From: Actinomycetota bacterium
GTDB taxonomy: Bacteria > Actinomycetota > Actinomycetes > Streptosporangiales > Streptosporangiaceae
Assembly (NCBI GenBank): GCA_027313705.1
Contig: DAHVDE010000041.1
Span: forward strand, 143,473-207,472
Direction: 5' to 3'
DNA: 64,000 nucleotides
The position numbers and the translations under genes are program-made. A model generated the notes under the pieces. That model had not been told where the DNA came from. It worked only from the letters and a program-made list of their open reading frames with translations, and ran no database searches. This document shows positions 33,133 through 40,382 of this stretch, piece after piece (within the stretch, counting starts at the first letter, position 1; each line of letters begins with the position of its first letter).

Positions 33133-33300
33133 TCACAATCCGATATCGGGCTTGCCCGCGCCGTTTGGGCCGAGCAGCGCGAACACCTCACCGCGCTCGA
33201 TCTCCAGGTCCACGCCGTCCACGGCGGCCTTGCCCTGGTAATGCTTTCTGAGGCCGCTGACCTTGACGGCGGGAGCGGCCAGGCTTGTGATGTGTGGCAT
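33133..33300 (-). pseudogene. ABC transporter ATPase gene truncated at the Walker A motif
   Basis: From ATG 33300 the frame reads a normal ABC ATPase N-terminus, including VKVSGLRKHYQGKAAVDGVD and LLGPNGAGK, and then leaves the family at the Walker A Lys, ending PDIGL-stop at 33133. Everything after Walker A is gone. The junction is marked by the palindrome CCGATATCGG (33140-33149) and by TGTCACAA (33131-33138), which matches the start of the nearby IS inverted repeat. The break is probably the island's right edge. Confidence 0.8.
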
Positions 33301-33318
33301 GGCTGAATCCTCGCAAGG

Positions 33319-33406
33319 AAAGGCGGTGCCCCGTGTCATCCGGCTCGTCATGCCGCTGTCATCCGTTTGGCTGACCCAAGCCAGGTCCCGCAGGATGACG
33401 CACTAA
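33319..33406. repeat. 88-bp target-site duplication, left copy
   Basis: Identical over 88 bp to 35004-35091, with the IS exactly between. It contains GTCATSC direct repeats starting at 33335, 33347 and 33358, and an inverted GGATGAC at 33393-33399, so the duplicated DNA is the regulatory region between the ABC gene and the kinase gene. Confidence 0.9.
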
Positions 33407-35003
33407 CCTGACTTGTGACAATTTAGTGCGCATCGGTCCGGCCGTGGATCTGGTCAAGGGTTGCGCGGAGGTCGCCGGGTACTGGGTAGGCGGCGGTGAT
33501 GACCTGCGATCCGGCTTGGATCTGGATCGTGCGATAGCGGCGGGCTGTCTTGACGAATTTGCGGATGGACCAGCCGGTCTGGTGCTCGATCCAGCAGCCG
33601 ACTGCGAGGGCGGCGAAGGACGATGGTCAGGTGGGCTTCGATCGAGTCGCGCAGGTGGTGGTAGACCGGCCTGGCCTGCGCCGATCACGAACTCGGGCGT
33701 GACCGGGGTTCCGTCCGGGCAGGCGGCCAGGTTGGTGACGTAGCCCTTGATCCCGGCCAGTGACCTGGCCTTCTCCTCAAGCTCGCGGTTCACGGTCCGG
33801 GTGCCGCCGGACAACTGGACGAACCGGTTCCGCTTGACCGGCACCTGCCCGGCGACGGCCTTCTCGGCCTTCCTCACCTGCTCGTCGATGCCCCGCAGTG
33901 TCCTCCTGGCCCGGTCGTGGCGGTACTGGTAGAAGATGATCTTGTCTCGCCGGCCGCTGGCCCCGGTCGCCGGCCAGGGCTGTGCGAAGACCTGGCCATC
34001 GGAGATGTCCTGCCCGGGGTGCTCGTCCTTCCACTGCTTCACGGCGTAGGGCAGGAACGGGATCTTCGCGCCCAGGATGAACGACAGGCCCGCGGCCTCG
34101 ATGTCCTTCTGGTTCGCCTCCGACACCATGCCCGCGTCCGCGACCACGGTGACGTCGGGCAGCTGGTGAGCGGTCATGAACGCCTCGATCACCGGCAGCA
34201 TCGTCTTGGTCTCGGCCTTGTTCCCCTCGAACGCGGAAACCATGAGAGGGAACCCGGCCTGGTCGGTGAGCAGGCCTATCGTGACTTGCGGTTCCAGGCG
34301 CCGTTCCTTGGAGAATCCGGGTTCGCGGAATCCGTCCCCGGCATCGATCTCGAAATACAAGGTCGAGACGTCGAACAAAACCAGGCTCGCCCGGCCCAGC
34401 TTTACGTGCGCGGCGCACGCCGCCGACAGCTCCTGGCGGAACGCCTCCTTCGCATAGGCCGGCAGGCGGCGCAGGACCGTCCGGTAGGACGCGACCGCCG
34501 TCCCTGCTTCCTCCAGCACCCGCAGCGAGTCGAGCTTGCTGGTCGGCTCGATGATCCGGGCCAGCACCAGATCCCGGAAGACCTCGTCACCGCCGCTGGC
34601 CCGGCCGAAGCCCAGCACCTCATACCCGCGCGCCAGGGCATCGAGCAGGCAGCCCATCCGCGAGGATGTGATCGGCAGCGGCCCGCCCGGAGCAGCCACA
34701 TCCAGGCCCAGGTCCAGCTCGCCCTGCCCGGCCGCCAGCCGCTGCCGCGCCGCAGCCTTCAAAGGCTCCAGCTCCGCCTCATCGTGAGCCGAGCCGAAAT
34801 GCTCGATCTTCCGCGATCCCCGGTGATAGGACCACACGATCTGCACCGCCGTGGCACCCGACGCCGTCCTCACCGTCCGCACATACGCCACCCGGCAACC
34901 CTACGGCCCCCGATTAGTGCGCAAAAACCGTCAGCCAAACACGAGAACCCGCAGGCCAGCGCCCCGCCCGGCCTTCAGCTCGCGGATCGTGTCACAAGTC
35001 AGG
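33407..35003 (-). mobile_element. IS1549-like insertion sequence (IS1634 family)
   Basis: The 1597-bp element is bounded by perfect 14-bp inverted repeats CCTGACTTGTGACA (33407-33420) and TGTCACAAGTCAGG (34990-35003). It encodes one transposase on the minus strand and is flanked by an 88-bp direct repeat. Unusually long target duplications are known for IS1549 of Mycobacterium smegmatis, whose transposase this resembles. Confidence 0.9.
33423..34891 (-). pseudogene. IS1634-family transposase, inactivated
   Basis: From GTG 34891 the DDE transposase reads well for about 400 codons (LVLFDVSTLYFEID with the first Asp, VTVVADAGMVSEANQ with the second, IKGYVTNLA). At about 33678 the frame breaks: after EFVIGA some 18 codons that should carry the catalytic Glu are deleted and the join is out of frame (QARPVYHHLRDSIEAHLTIV follows in another frame). 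A second shift near 33615 leads to FAALAVGCWIEHQTGWSIRK and the true stop at 33423. The element cannot move by itself. Confidence 0.85.
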
Positions 35004-35091
35004 AAAGGCGGTGCCCCGTGTCATCCGGCTCGTCATGCCGCTGTCATCCGTTTGGCTGACCCAAGCCAGGTCCCGCAGGATGACGCACTAA
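35004..35091. repeat. 88-bp target-site duplication, right copy
   Basis: Identical to 33319-33406. This copy ends 26 bp before the kinase start at 35118 and keeps the triple GTCATSC motif (35020, 35032, 35043), so the kinase gene retains its original upstream region. Confidence 0.9.
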
Positions 35092-35117
35092 CGGCCTGGC
35101 GCGATTAGCCTGAAACC

Positions 35118-36368
35118 GTGTCCGCGCTTTACGCCTGGTGGCGTAACCATCCGCGGGTGGTCGACGGGGTACTCGCCGCGCCGCTCGCGCTCGGCGGCAT
35201 TGCCGACGCGGTGAGCTTGCGACATCACCTGCTGATCCTCGTCGCGATCGGACTGGCGATCCCGATCGTGGTGCGGCGCAGGTATCCGGTCGGCGCGTTC
35301 AGCGTCGCCATTCTCGCCGGCGTGCTCCAGGTGCTGGCCGGGGCCAGGCCGATGGTCACTGACTTCGCGGTCCTGGTGCTGCTTTACACGGTGGCTGCCT
35401 ATACGACGAGACGGATCTCGGTCACCGCGCTAGGAGTCTGCCTGTACGGCGCGCTGGTGGAAACCCTGCGCCTGCACACCAAGATGGTCGTGCTGACCTC
35501 GCCAGAGGTCACCGGGTTCGTGTTCTTGATGTTCGCCGGGCCGACGCTGATCGCCTGGGTGCTAGGCGACTCGACCAGGTACCGGCGGGCCTACTACCTC
35601 ACTCTGGAAGAACGGGCGGCCAGGCTGGAGCGCGAGCGGGACGCGCACGCCCAGATAGCCGCGGCGGCCGAACGCGCCAGGATCGCCAGGGAACTGCATG
35701 ACGTGGTCGCGCATAATGTCAGCGTCATGGTGGTTCAGGCGGACGGCGCCACGTACGCGCTCGAATCCGACCCCGGCCGGGCCAGGGACGCGCTGGCCGC
35801 CATCTCGGCGACCGGCCGTCAGGCGCTCGCCGAGATGCGGGCTTTGCTCGGCGTCCTTCGCCGCGGCGACGAAACTGCATCAGGCCAGGTGGCAGACGAC
35901 GGCACGAATGCCGAGCCTGCGCACGTCGCGCTTGCCCCGCTGCCCGATCTCGGGCAACTCGGCGAACTGCTTGACCAGACCAGGGCGGCCAGCCTGCCCG
36001 TCTCCTACCGGGTGGAAGGCGAACCGCAGCCGCTGCCGGCCGGCACCGCCCTGACTGTGTACCGGATCATCCAGGAGTCGCTGACCAACACGCGCAAGCA
36101 CGCCGGACCGCTGGCCAGCGCCAACGTGGTACTCAGCTACACCTCGAGTTCGATCGAAGTTTCCGTCACAGACGACGGCGCCGGGGCCGGCGCCACCTGC
36201 GACGGTGCCGGTCACGGGCTGACCGGCATGACCGAGCGAGCCTTCATGTACGGCGGCTCGGTCCAGTTCGGGCCGCTGCCGGAAGGCGGCTTCTGCGTAG
36301 TGGCCACCTTGCCCATCGGGCAGGTCACCGCCGATACCCCTGGCGCCGTCCGGGCCGGTGCGGCATGA
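35118..36368 (+). CDS. Sensor histidine kinase, DesK/NarX type (HisKA_3)
   Basis: The 416-aa membrane kinase has an N-terminal block of about five hydrophobic helices (about 15-150), a coiled linker (EERAARLERERDAHAQIAAA), the HisKA_3 motif RIARELHDVVAHNVSVMVV with the phospho-His, and a HATPase_c with VYRIIQESLTNTRKHA and HGLTGMTERAFMYGG. The start is GTG 35118. Its stop overlaps the regulator ATG by 4 bp. It probably controlled the divergent ABC transporter, now truncated. Confidence 0.92.
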   Translation: MSALYAWWRNHPRVVDGVLAAPLALGGIADAVSLRHHLLILVAIGLAIPIVVRRRYPVGAFSVAILAGVLQVLAGARPMVTDFAVLVLLYTVAAYTTRRISVTALGVCLYGALVETLRLHTKMVVLTSPEVTGFVFLMFAGPTLIAWVLGDSTRYRRAYYLTLEERAARLERERDAHAQIAAAAERARIARELHDVVAHNVSVMVVQADGATYALESDPGRARDALAAISATGRQALAEMRALLGVLRRGDETASGQVADDGTNAEPAHVALAPLPDLGQLGELLDQTRAASLPVSYRVEGEPQPLPAGTALTVYRIIQESLTNTRKHAGPLASANVVLSYTSSSIEVSVTDDGAGAGATCDGAGHGLTGMTERAFMYGGSVQFGPLPEGGFCVVATLPIGQVTADTPGAVRAGAA

Positions 36369-37033
36369 CGATACGGATATTGCTGGTTGACGACCAGGAA
36401 CTGGTCAGGACCGGGTTCCGGATGGTACTCGACGCGCAGCCAGACATGACCGTAGTCGGCGAGGCCGGAGACGGCCTCGCCGCCGTAGCCGCGCTGCGGT
36501 GCACATCTGCCGACGTCGTGGTGATGGATGTCCGGATGCCGAAACTAGACGGCATCGAGGCAACCAGGCGCATCTGCGCAGCCGGTGACCGGCCCCGCGT
36601 GCTCATGCTGACCACCTTCGACCTCGATGAATACGCTTTCGCCGCGCTGAAGGCCGGTGCCAGCGGATTCTTGCTCAAGGACGTGCCGCCCGAGGAGCTA
36701 TTGTTCGGCATCAGGTCGGTGCATTCCGGCGACGCGGTCGTGGCACCATCGACTACGCGGCGGCTGATCGACAGGTTCGTCCCGATGCTCCCGAGCGGCA
36801 GCGGCGAGTCCGAGGCGAATCTCGGCGGGCTGACCGGCCGCGAACGCGAGGTTCTGACCCTCATCGCGCAAGGTCTGTCTAACGCCGAGATCGGCGATCG
36901 CCTGTTCGTGTCTGAAGCCACCGTGAAGACCCACGTCGGACGGGTCCTGGCCAAACTCGGCCTGCGCGACCGTGTGCAGGCAGTCGTCTTCGCCTACGAG
37001 ACCGGCCTAGTCAAGGCCCGCGGCGCGAACTGA
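36365..37033 (+). CDS. NarL/LuxR-family response regulator
   Basis: The 222-aa protein has a complete receiver (ILLVDDQELVRTGFRMVLD acidic pair, VVVMDVRMPKLDG phospho-Asp, LMLTTFD, FLLKDVPP) and a LuxR HTH (LTGREREVLTLIAQGLSNAE, EATVKTHVGRVLAKLGL). It is coupled to the kinase by an ATGA overlap. GTCATSC repeats with 11-12 bp spacing upstream of the kinase are candidate binding sites. Confidence 0.93.
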   Translation: MTIRILLVDDQELVRTGFRMVLDAQPDMTVVGEAGDGLAAVAALRCTSADVVVMDVRMPKLDGIEATRRICAAGDRPRVLMLTTFDLDEYAFAALKAGASGFLLKDVPPEELLFGIRSVHSGDAVVAPSTTRRLIDRFVPMLPSGSGESEANLGGLTGREREVLTLIAQGLSNAEIGDRLFVSEATVKTHVGRVLAKLGLRDRVQAVVFAYETGLVKARGAN

Positions 37034-37099
37034 CCCCAGCCTCGCCACAGCCACGTGCACCCGCTTCACCCCGCCCCGCCTCCGCGCCACCGCGCTCGC

Positions 37100-37133
37100 T
37101 TGACATATCTCGTGATTGCTAACTATAGTTAGC
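37100..37133 (+). promoter_or_regulatory. Promoter overlapped by a perfect 16-bp palindrome
   Basis: TTGACA (37100-37105), an 18-bp spacer and TATAGT (37124-37129) precede the HbhA-like gene. The -10 lies inside GCTAACTATAGTTAGC (37118-37133), a perfect palindrome in otherwise GC-rich DNA and so a probable repressor site. Confidence 0.7.
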
Positions 37134-37156
37134 TGAACACTTCAGAGAGGAACCCG

Positions 37157-37807
37157 ATGAACTACAACCGTGCAGCCGGGCAGGAGCTGCCGGGCCAGGT
37201 CCTGGCCGCCGCCCGTAAGGGGCAGGAGCGGGTAGTCAAGTCCGTCAGGACCGCGACGGCCGCTGCCCAGCAGATCAGGCCGCAGCTTGCAAACTTGCCC
37301 AGGCCGACCTTCAGCCTGTCGGCACTGCCTAGTCCTGCCCAGCTCAGGGAAAGGGCACCCGAGTTCGTTGCCAGGTTTCCTGCCAGGCTTCCTGAGCAGA
37401 TCCAGACGAGGCTGCCAAGCGCGGAGCAGCTAAGGACCAGTGCTCAGGAGTTCGCCGGTCACGCCAGGTCGGTCCAGCGCCTCGTCGCTGACCAGGTACG
37501 CAACGTGGCCGCCCCGCTTGCGAAGCAGGCTGCGGCACGGCTCTCCCAGGTCGGTGCCCCGCAGGCGCCGGCGACCCCGAGCACCGGCACGACGACCAAG
37601 GTCCATCAGGTGACCGTCACCACGTCAGGCAAGCCCGCGGACACCGCAGGCCCGGCCGACACCGCAGCCAAGGCCGACACCGCACCACCGGCTGGCAGGC
37701 CGGCCAGCGGCACGGCGCCCAAAGCCCGCACCGCCAGGGCCGACACCAAGGCAGGCACCGCCAAGGCAGGCACCGCCAAACCCAAGACCGGCACAGCCGA
37801 CAAGTAG
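37157..37807 (+). CDS. HbhA-like heparin-binding haemagglutinin family protein
   Basis: The 216-aa protein has a helical, coiled-coil-like body (PAQLRERAPEFVARFPARLP, LRTSAQEFAGHARSVQRLVA) and a low-complexity tail of Lys/Ala/Thr repeats (KAGTAKAGTAKPKTGTADK), the pattern of mycobacterial HbhA and actinobacterial relatives that bind polyanions at the cell surface or help organise the cell pole. There is no signal peptide. The start is ATG 37157 with AGAGAGG about 9 nt upstream. It is followed by a strong terminator and an XRE gene that may regulate it. Confidence 0.75.
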   Translation: MNYNRAAGQELPGQVLAAARKGQERVVKSVRTATAAAQQIRPQLANLPRPTFSLSALPSPAQLRERAPEFVARFPARLPEQIQTRLPSAEQLRTSAQEFAGHARSVQRLVADQVRNVAAPLAKQAAARLSQVGAPQAPATPSTGTTTKVHQVTVTTSGKPADTAGPADTAAKADTAPPAGRPASGTAPKARTARADTKAGTAKAGTAKPKTGTADK

Positions 37808-37827
37808 CCAGCCAGGCGAACCAGGCG

Positions 37828-37866
37828 AGGCGCGGCCGAGGCGGTGGAGCTCTCGGCCGCGCCTTA
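37828..37866 (+). terminator. Strong hairpin terminator
   Basis: AGGCGCGGCCGAG (37828-37840) and CTCGGCCGCGCCT (37852-37864) form a perfect 13-bp stem with an 11-nt loop, followed by TTAA, 21 bp after the HbhA-like stop codon. Confidence 0.75.
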
Positions 37867-37915
37867 ACATCTGTTCCACCCGGACGGATAACTACGTGAT
37901 GGCGAGGAATGTGGC

Positions 37916-38287
37916 GTGAAGGAACCCTGGGACGCCCAGATGGAGGCGCTCGGCGGCTTCATCCGCAACCGGCGCAAGCAGGCGAACCTGTCGTTGCGCC
38001 AGCTAGCCGAGAAGACCAGGCTGTCTAACCCTTACCTGAGCCAGATCGAGCGCGGCCTCCATCAGCCGTCCATGCGGGTCATCAAGCTTATTGCCGAGGC
38101 GCTCAACGTATCGGCGGAAACGCTTCTCACCCAGGCTGGGCTGCTGCACCACGGTGGCAGCGACGACGACCGCGCGGAGCACGATAATCGCGTCGTGGAG
38201 ACCGCCATCAGCGGCGACAAGCGCCTGTCTGACCAGCAGAAATCGGCGCTGATTTCGGTGTACCGCAGCATGTTGAGCTCCGACTGA
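37916..38287 (+). CDS. XRE-family transcriptional regulator
   Basis: The 123-aa protein is an XRE HTH domain (about 12-68: GGFIRNRRKQANLSLRQLAE, KTRLSNPYLSQIERGLHQPS, ALNVSAETLLTQAGLL) with a short acidic C-terminal helix. The start is GTG 37916. In other actinobacteria a gene of this type neighbours an HbhA-like gene. The palindrome at 37118-37133 upstream of that gene is a candidate operator. Confidence 0.88.
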   Translation: MKEPWDAQMEALGGFIRNRRKQANLSLRQLAEKTRLSNPYLSQIERGLHQPSMRVIKLIAEALNVSAETLLTQAGLLHHGGSDDDRAEHDNRVVETAISGDKRLSDQQKSALISVYRSMLSSD

Positions 38288-38371
38288 CCTGGTCCGAATA
38301 AATCGGCGGTATCGGTGCGAACATCTCGAAATGAGGGCGCCATAGCAGTCAGGGCATTACGATACATCAAC

Positions 38372-39373
38372 GTGAGTGATCAGAGCCCAAGTTCCGCACC
38401 GCTGCCCCAGCGCCGTCCGGCGCCTGAGGGCCTGCCGGTGCGCAACCGGGGCGCCGCAAACGGCAGCACCGCAAACGGCAGCACCGCAAGCGGCAGCACC
38501 GCAAACGGCAGGCCGGCACTCCCCCGCCGTACTAACACCGTGCGCCGCGTCGGCCGGCACCGGAGCATGCACCGCATCAGCGTGGCATCGGACGCGCCTG
38601 CCCTGGTGCTCGCAGTGCCAGGAAACGGCGGCGAGTCCGACGTAGAACTGGCCGATCAGATCGCCGAGGCCGCGGCGGAGTCCTGCCCTGGCGTGGAGAT
38701 CAGGATCGGCTACCTGCACTCGGTCAGCGACAGCATCGTCGACGTCCTGGCCGATGGCCAGTCGCGGGCAAGCAAGAACCGAGCAGAAGATAACGGCCAG
38801 GCTGCCAGGCCTGGGGCGGTCGTGGTCCCTTTGCTGGCGGGCTCGCATTCGTCACTCGACGCCAGGCTGGCGTCTGCCGTCGCACACGCGAGAGTCCACG
38901 CCATGATCGCCGATCACCTCGGCCCGCATCCGCTCCTGGCCGGCGCATTGCACGACCGCCTTTCCGAGGTCGGCCTGGCCCGCGCCAGCCGGGCAAGGGG
39001 ACTGAACATCGCGGCCGGAGCTAACGGAGTGCTCGTAGTCGCCGACCGCGGCCCTCAGGCCGTCAATGATGCCGGGGTTACCGCGGTGCTGCTTGCGGCC
39101 AGGCTCGCCGTGCCGGTCGTACCCGCCTCGCTTCACGAGCCGGCCAGCATCGAGGCGGCGCTGGCGCGACTCAGGGAGGCAGGCGCGACTCACCTGGCGA
39201 TTGCCCCGTGCCTGATCGGGCCGGAGACCGACCCGAGCGAGCTGACCTCGCTCAGCGTGGCGCTTGATGCCCCATACGCCGCCCCTCTAGGCGCGCACCC
39301 GGCAGTCGCTCAGCTCGTCGCGATCCGCTACGGCGAGGCCCTGGCGAGGATGAGCCTCGCCACGCCGCTCTAA
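38372..39373 (+). CDS. CbiX/sirohydrochlorin-chelatase-like protein
   Basis: The 333-aa protein has a low-complexity N-terminus with GSTAN/GSTAS repeats (about 25-45), then two CbiX-like halves: PALVLAVPGNGGESDVELAD, GAVVVPLLAGSHSSLDARLA and GVLVVADRGPQAVNDAGVTA, VVPASLHEPASIEAALARLR. The second family His is replaced or absent in places, so chelatase activity is uncertain. GTG 38372 is chosen with a TACGAT box 8 nt before it; GTG 38315 would add 19 residues. It stands alone. Confidence 0.75.
   Translation: MSDQSPSSAPLPQRRPAPEGLPVRNRGAANGSTANGSTASGSTANGRPALPRRTNTVRRVGRHRSMHRISVASDAPALVLAVPGNGGESDVELADQIAEAAAESCPGVEIRIGYLHSVSDSIVDVLADGQSRASKNRAEDNGQAARPGAVVVPLLAGSHSSLDARLASAVAHARVHAMIADHLGPHPLLAGALHDRLSEVGLARASRARGLNIAAGANGVLVVADRGPQAVNDAGVTAVLLAARLAVPVVPASLHEPASIEAALARLREAGATHLAIAPCLIGPETDPSELTSLSVALDAPYAAPLGAHPAVAQLVAIRYGEALARMSLATPL
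38453..38512 (+). repeat. 15-bp tandem repeat (GSTAN-coding)
   Basis: About three and a half copies of a 15-bp unit (GGCAGCACCGCAAAC) inside the CbiX-like gene. One copy has AGC in place of AAC. The unit length keeps the frame. Confidence 0.8.
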
Positions 39374-39536
39374 GCCCAGCCGGATTATGCGCTGTCGCCA
39401 TTGACAGCGAACCCACTTGTGCGCTGAGGTAACAGTCGTGCGCATCCCGGCGCTCCGAGCAGCGCCTGGACGAATTTCACACCACCCTGACGGCGCCTTC
39501 GGCGTCGGTATTTTCACCCCACAAGGGAGATCCCGC

Positions 39537-40352
39537 ATGAGCGAGTGGAACGCGATGACCTACGAGGGCAAGGACACGATCCTGCGCGTAGTGAAGGACC
39601 AGGCCAATCAGATGTTCACGCTGGCCGAGCAGCCCGGTGCCTGGGAGGCGCCGACGGCGTGCGAAAGCTGGGAGGTCAGGGACGTCATCGGGCACCTTGT
39701 AGACACCATGGAGGGTTACTTCAAGGCGTTCGAGATCGCCAGGGCAGGCGCCAGCGCAGAGAACGCTTACGGCTTGCTCGGCATGCACGAGCGAGCAGGA
39801 GGCGAGGCCAGGGCCTTCCGCAGCCTGTCGCAGGAAGAGATGATGACGCGGGTAAGGGCGGACTTCGGGAAGATGATGGGCATTCTCGAGCCGCTCAGCG
39901 AAGAAGAGTGGACCACGATGATCGTGCCGCACTTCTACATGGGCCCGGTCCCCGCCTTCATCTACGCGGCCGGCCAGCTCATGGACTTCGGGGTGCACAC
40001 CTGGGACATCAAGGAAGGCACGGGCAAGCCGCACGCTCTCGACGCGGACGCCGCTGACCTGCTCGTGCCTTTCATGTTCATCATCTGGCAGTCCACGATC
40101 CACCCGGACGCCGACACCGCGCCTTTCACGATCGGCGTCAGGGTCAGCGGCCGCAACGGCGGCGACACCAGGGTGACCGTCAGCCCGGACGGGATGAGCT
40201 ACGAGGCAGGGGACATCAGCGACCTGCCCGCAGTCCTCGAGTTTGACCCGGCCGGCCTGGTGCTCACCGCGTTCGGCCGGATCAACGGCGGCACCGCAAG
40301 CGGCGACACCGCACTCGCCGACCGTTTCCTCAACCTCTTCTACCGCATCTAG
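39537..40352 (+). CDS. Mycothiol-dependent maleylpyruvate-isomerase-family protein
   Basis: The 271-aa protein has the MDMPI N-terminal metal and thiol-binding helical domain (WEAPTACESWEVRDVIGHLV, MEGYFKAFEIA, MDFGVHTWDIKEGTGKPHAL with the His residues) and a C-terminal SCP2-like domain (FTIGVRVSGRNGGDTRVTVS). The family uses mycothiol in isomerisations or conjugations; most members are uncharacterised. ATG 39537 has GGGAGA 6 nt upstream. It is monocistronic and convergent with the acyl-CoA ligase gene. Confidence 0.85.
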   Translation: MSEWNAMTYEGKDTILRVVKDQANQMFTLAEQPGAWEAPTACESWEVRDVIGHLVDTMEGYFKAFEIARAGASAENAYGLLGMHERAGGEARAFRSLSQEEMMTRVRADFGKMMGILEPLSEEEWTTMIVPHFYMGPVPAFIYAAGQLMDFGVHTWDIKEGTGKPHALDADAADLLVPFMFIIWQSTIHPDADTAPFTIGVRVSGRNGGDTRVTVSPDGMSYEAGDISDLPAVLEFDPAGLVLTAFGRINGGTASGDTALADRFLNLFYRI

Positions 40353-40382
40353 CCAGGTCCAGGCGACCGGCCAGCCCAGGGG

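Noticed and set aside
33917..35059. 380-aa plus-strand frame opposite the transposase
   Set aside because: Antisense to the transposase and crossing the IS right end; no known motif.
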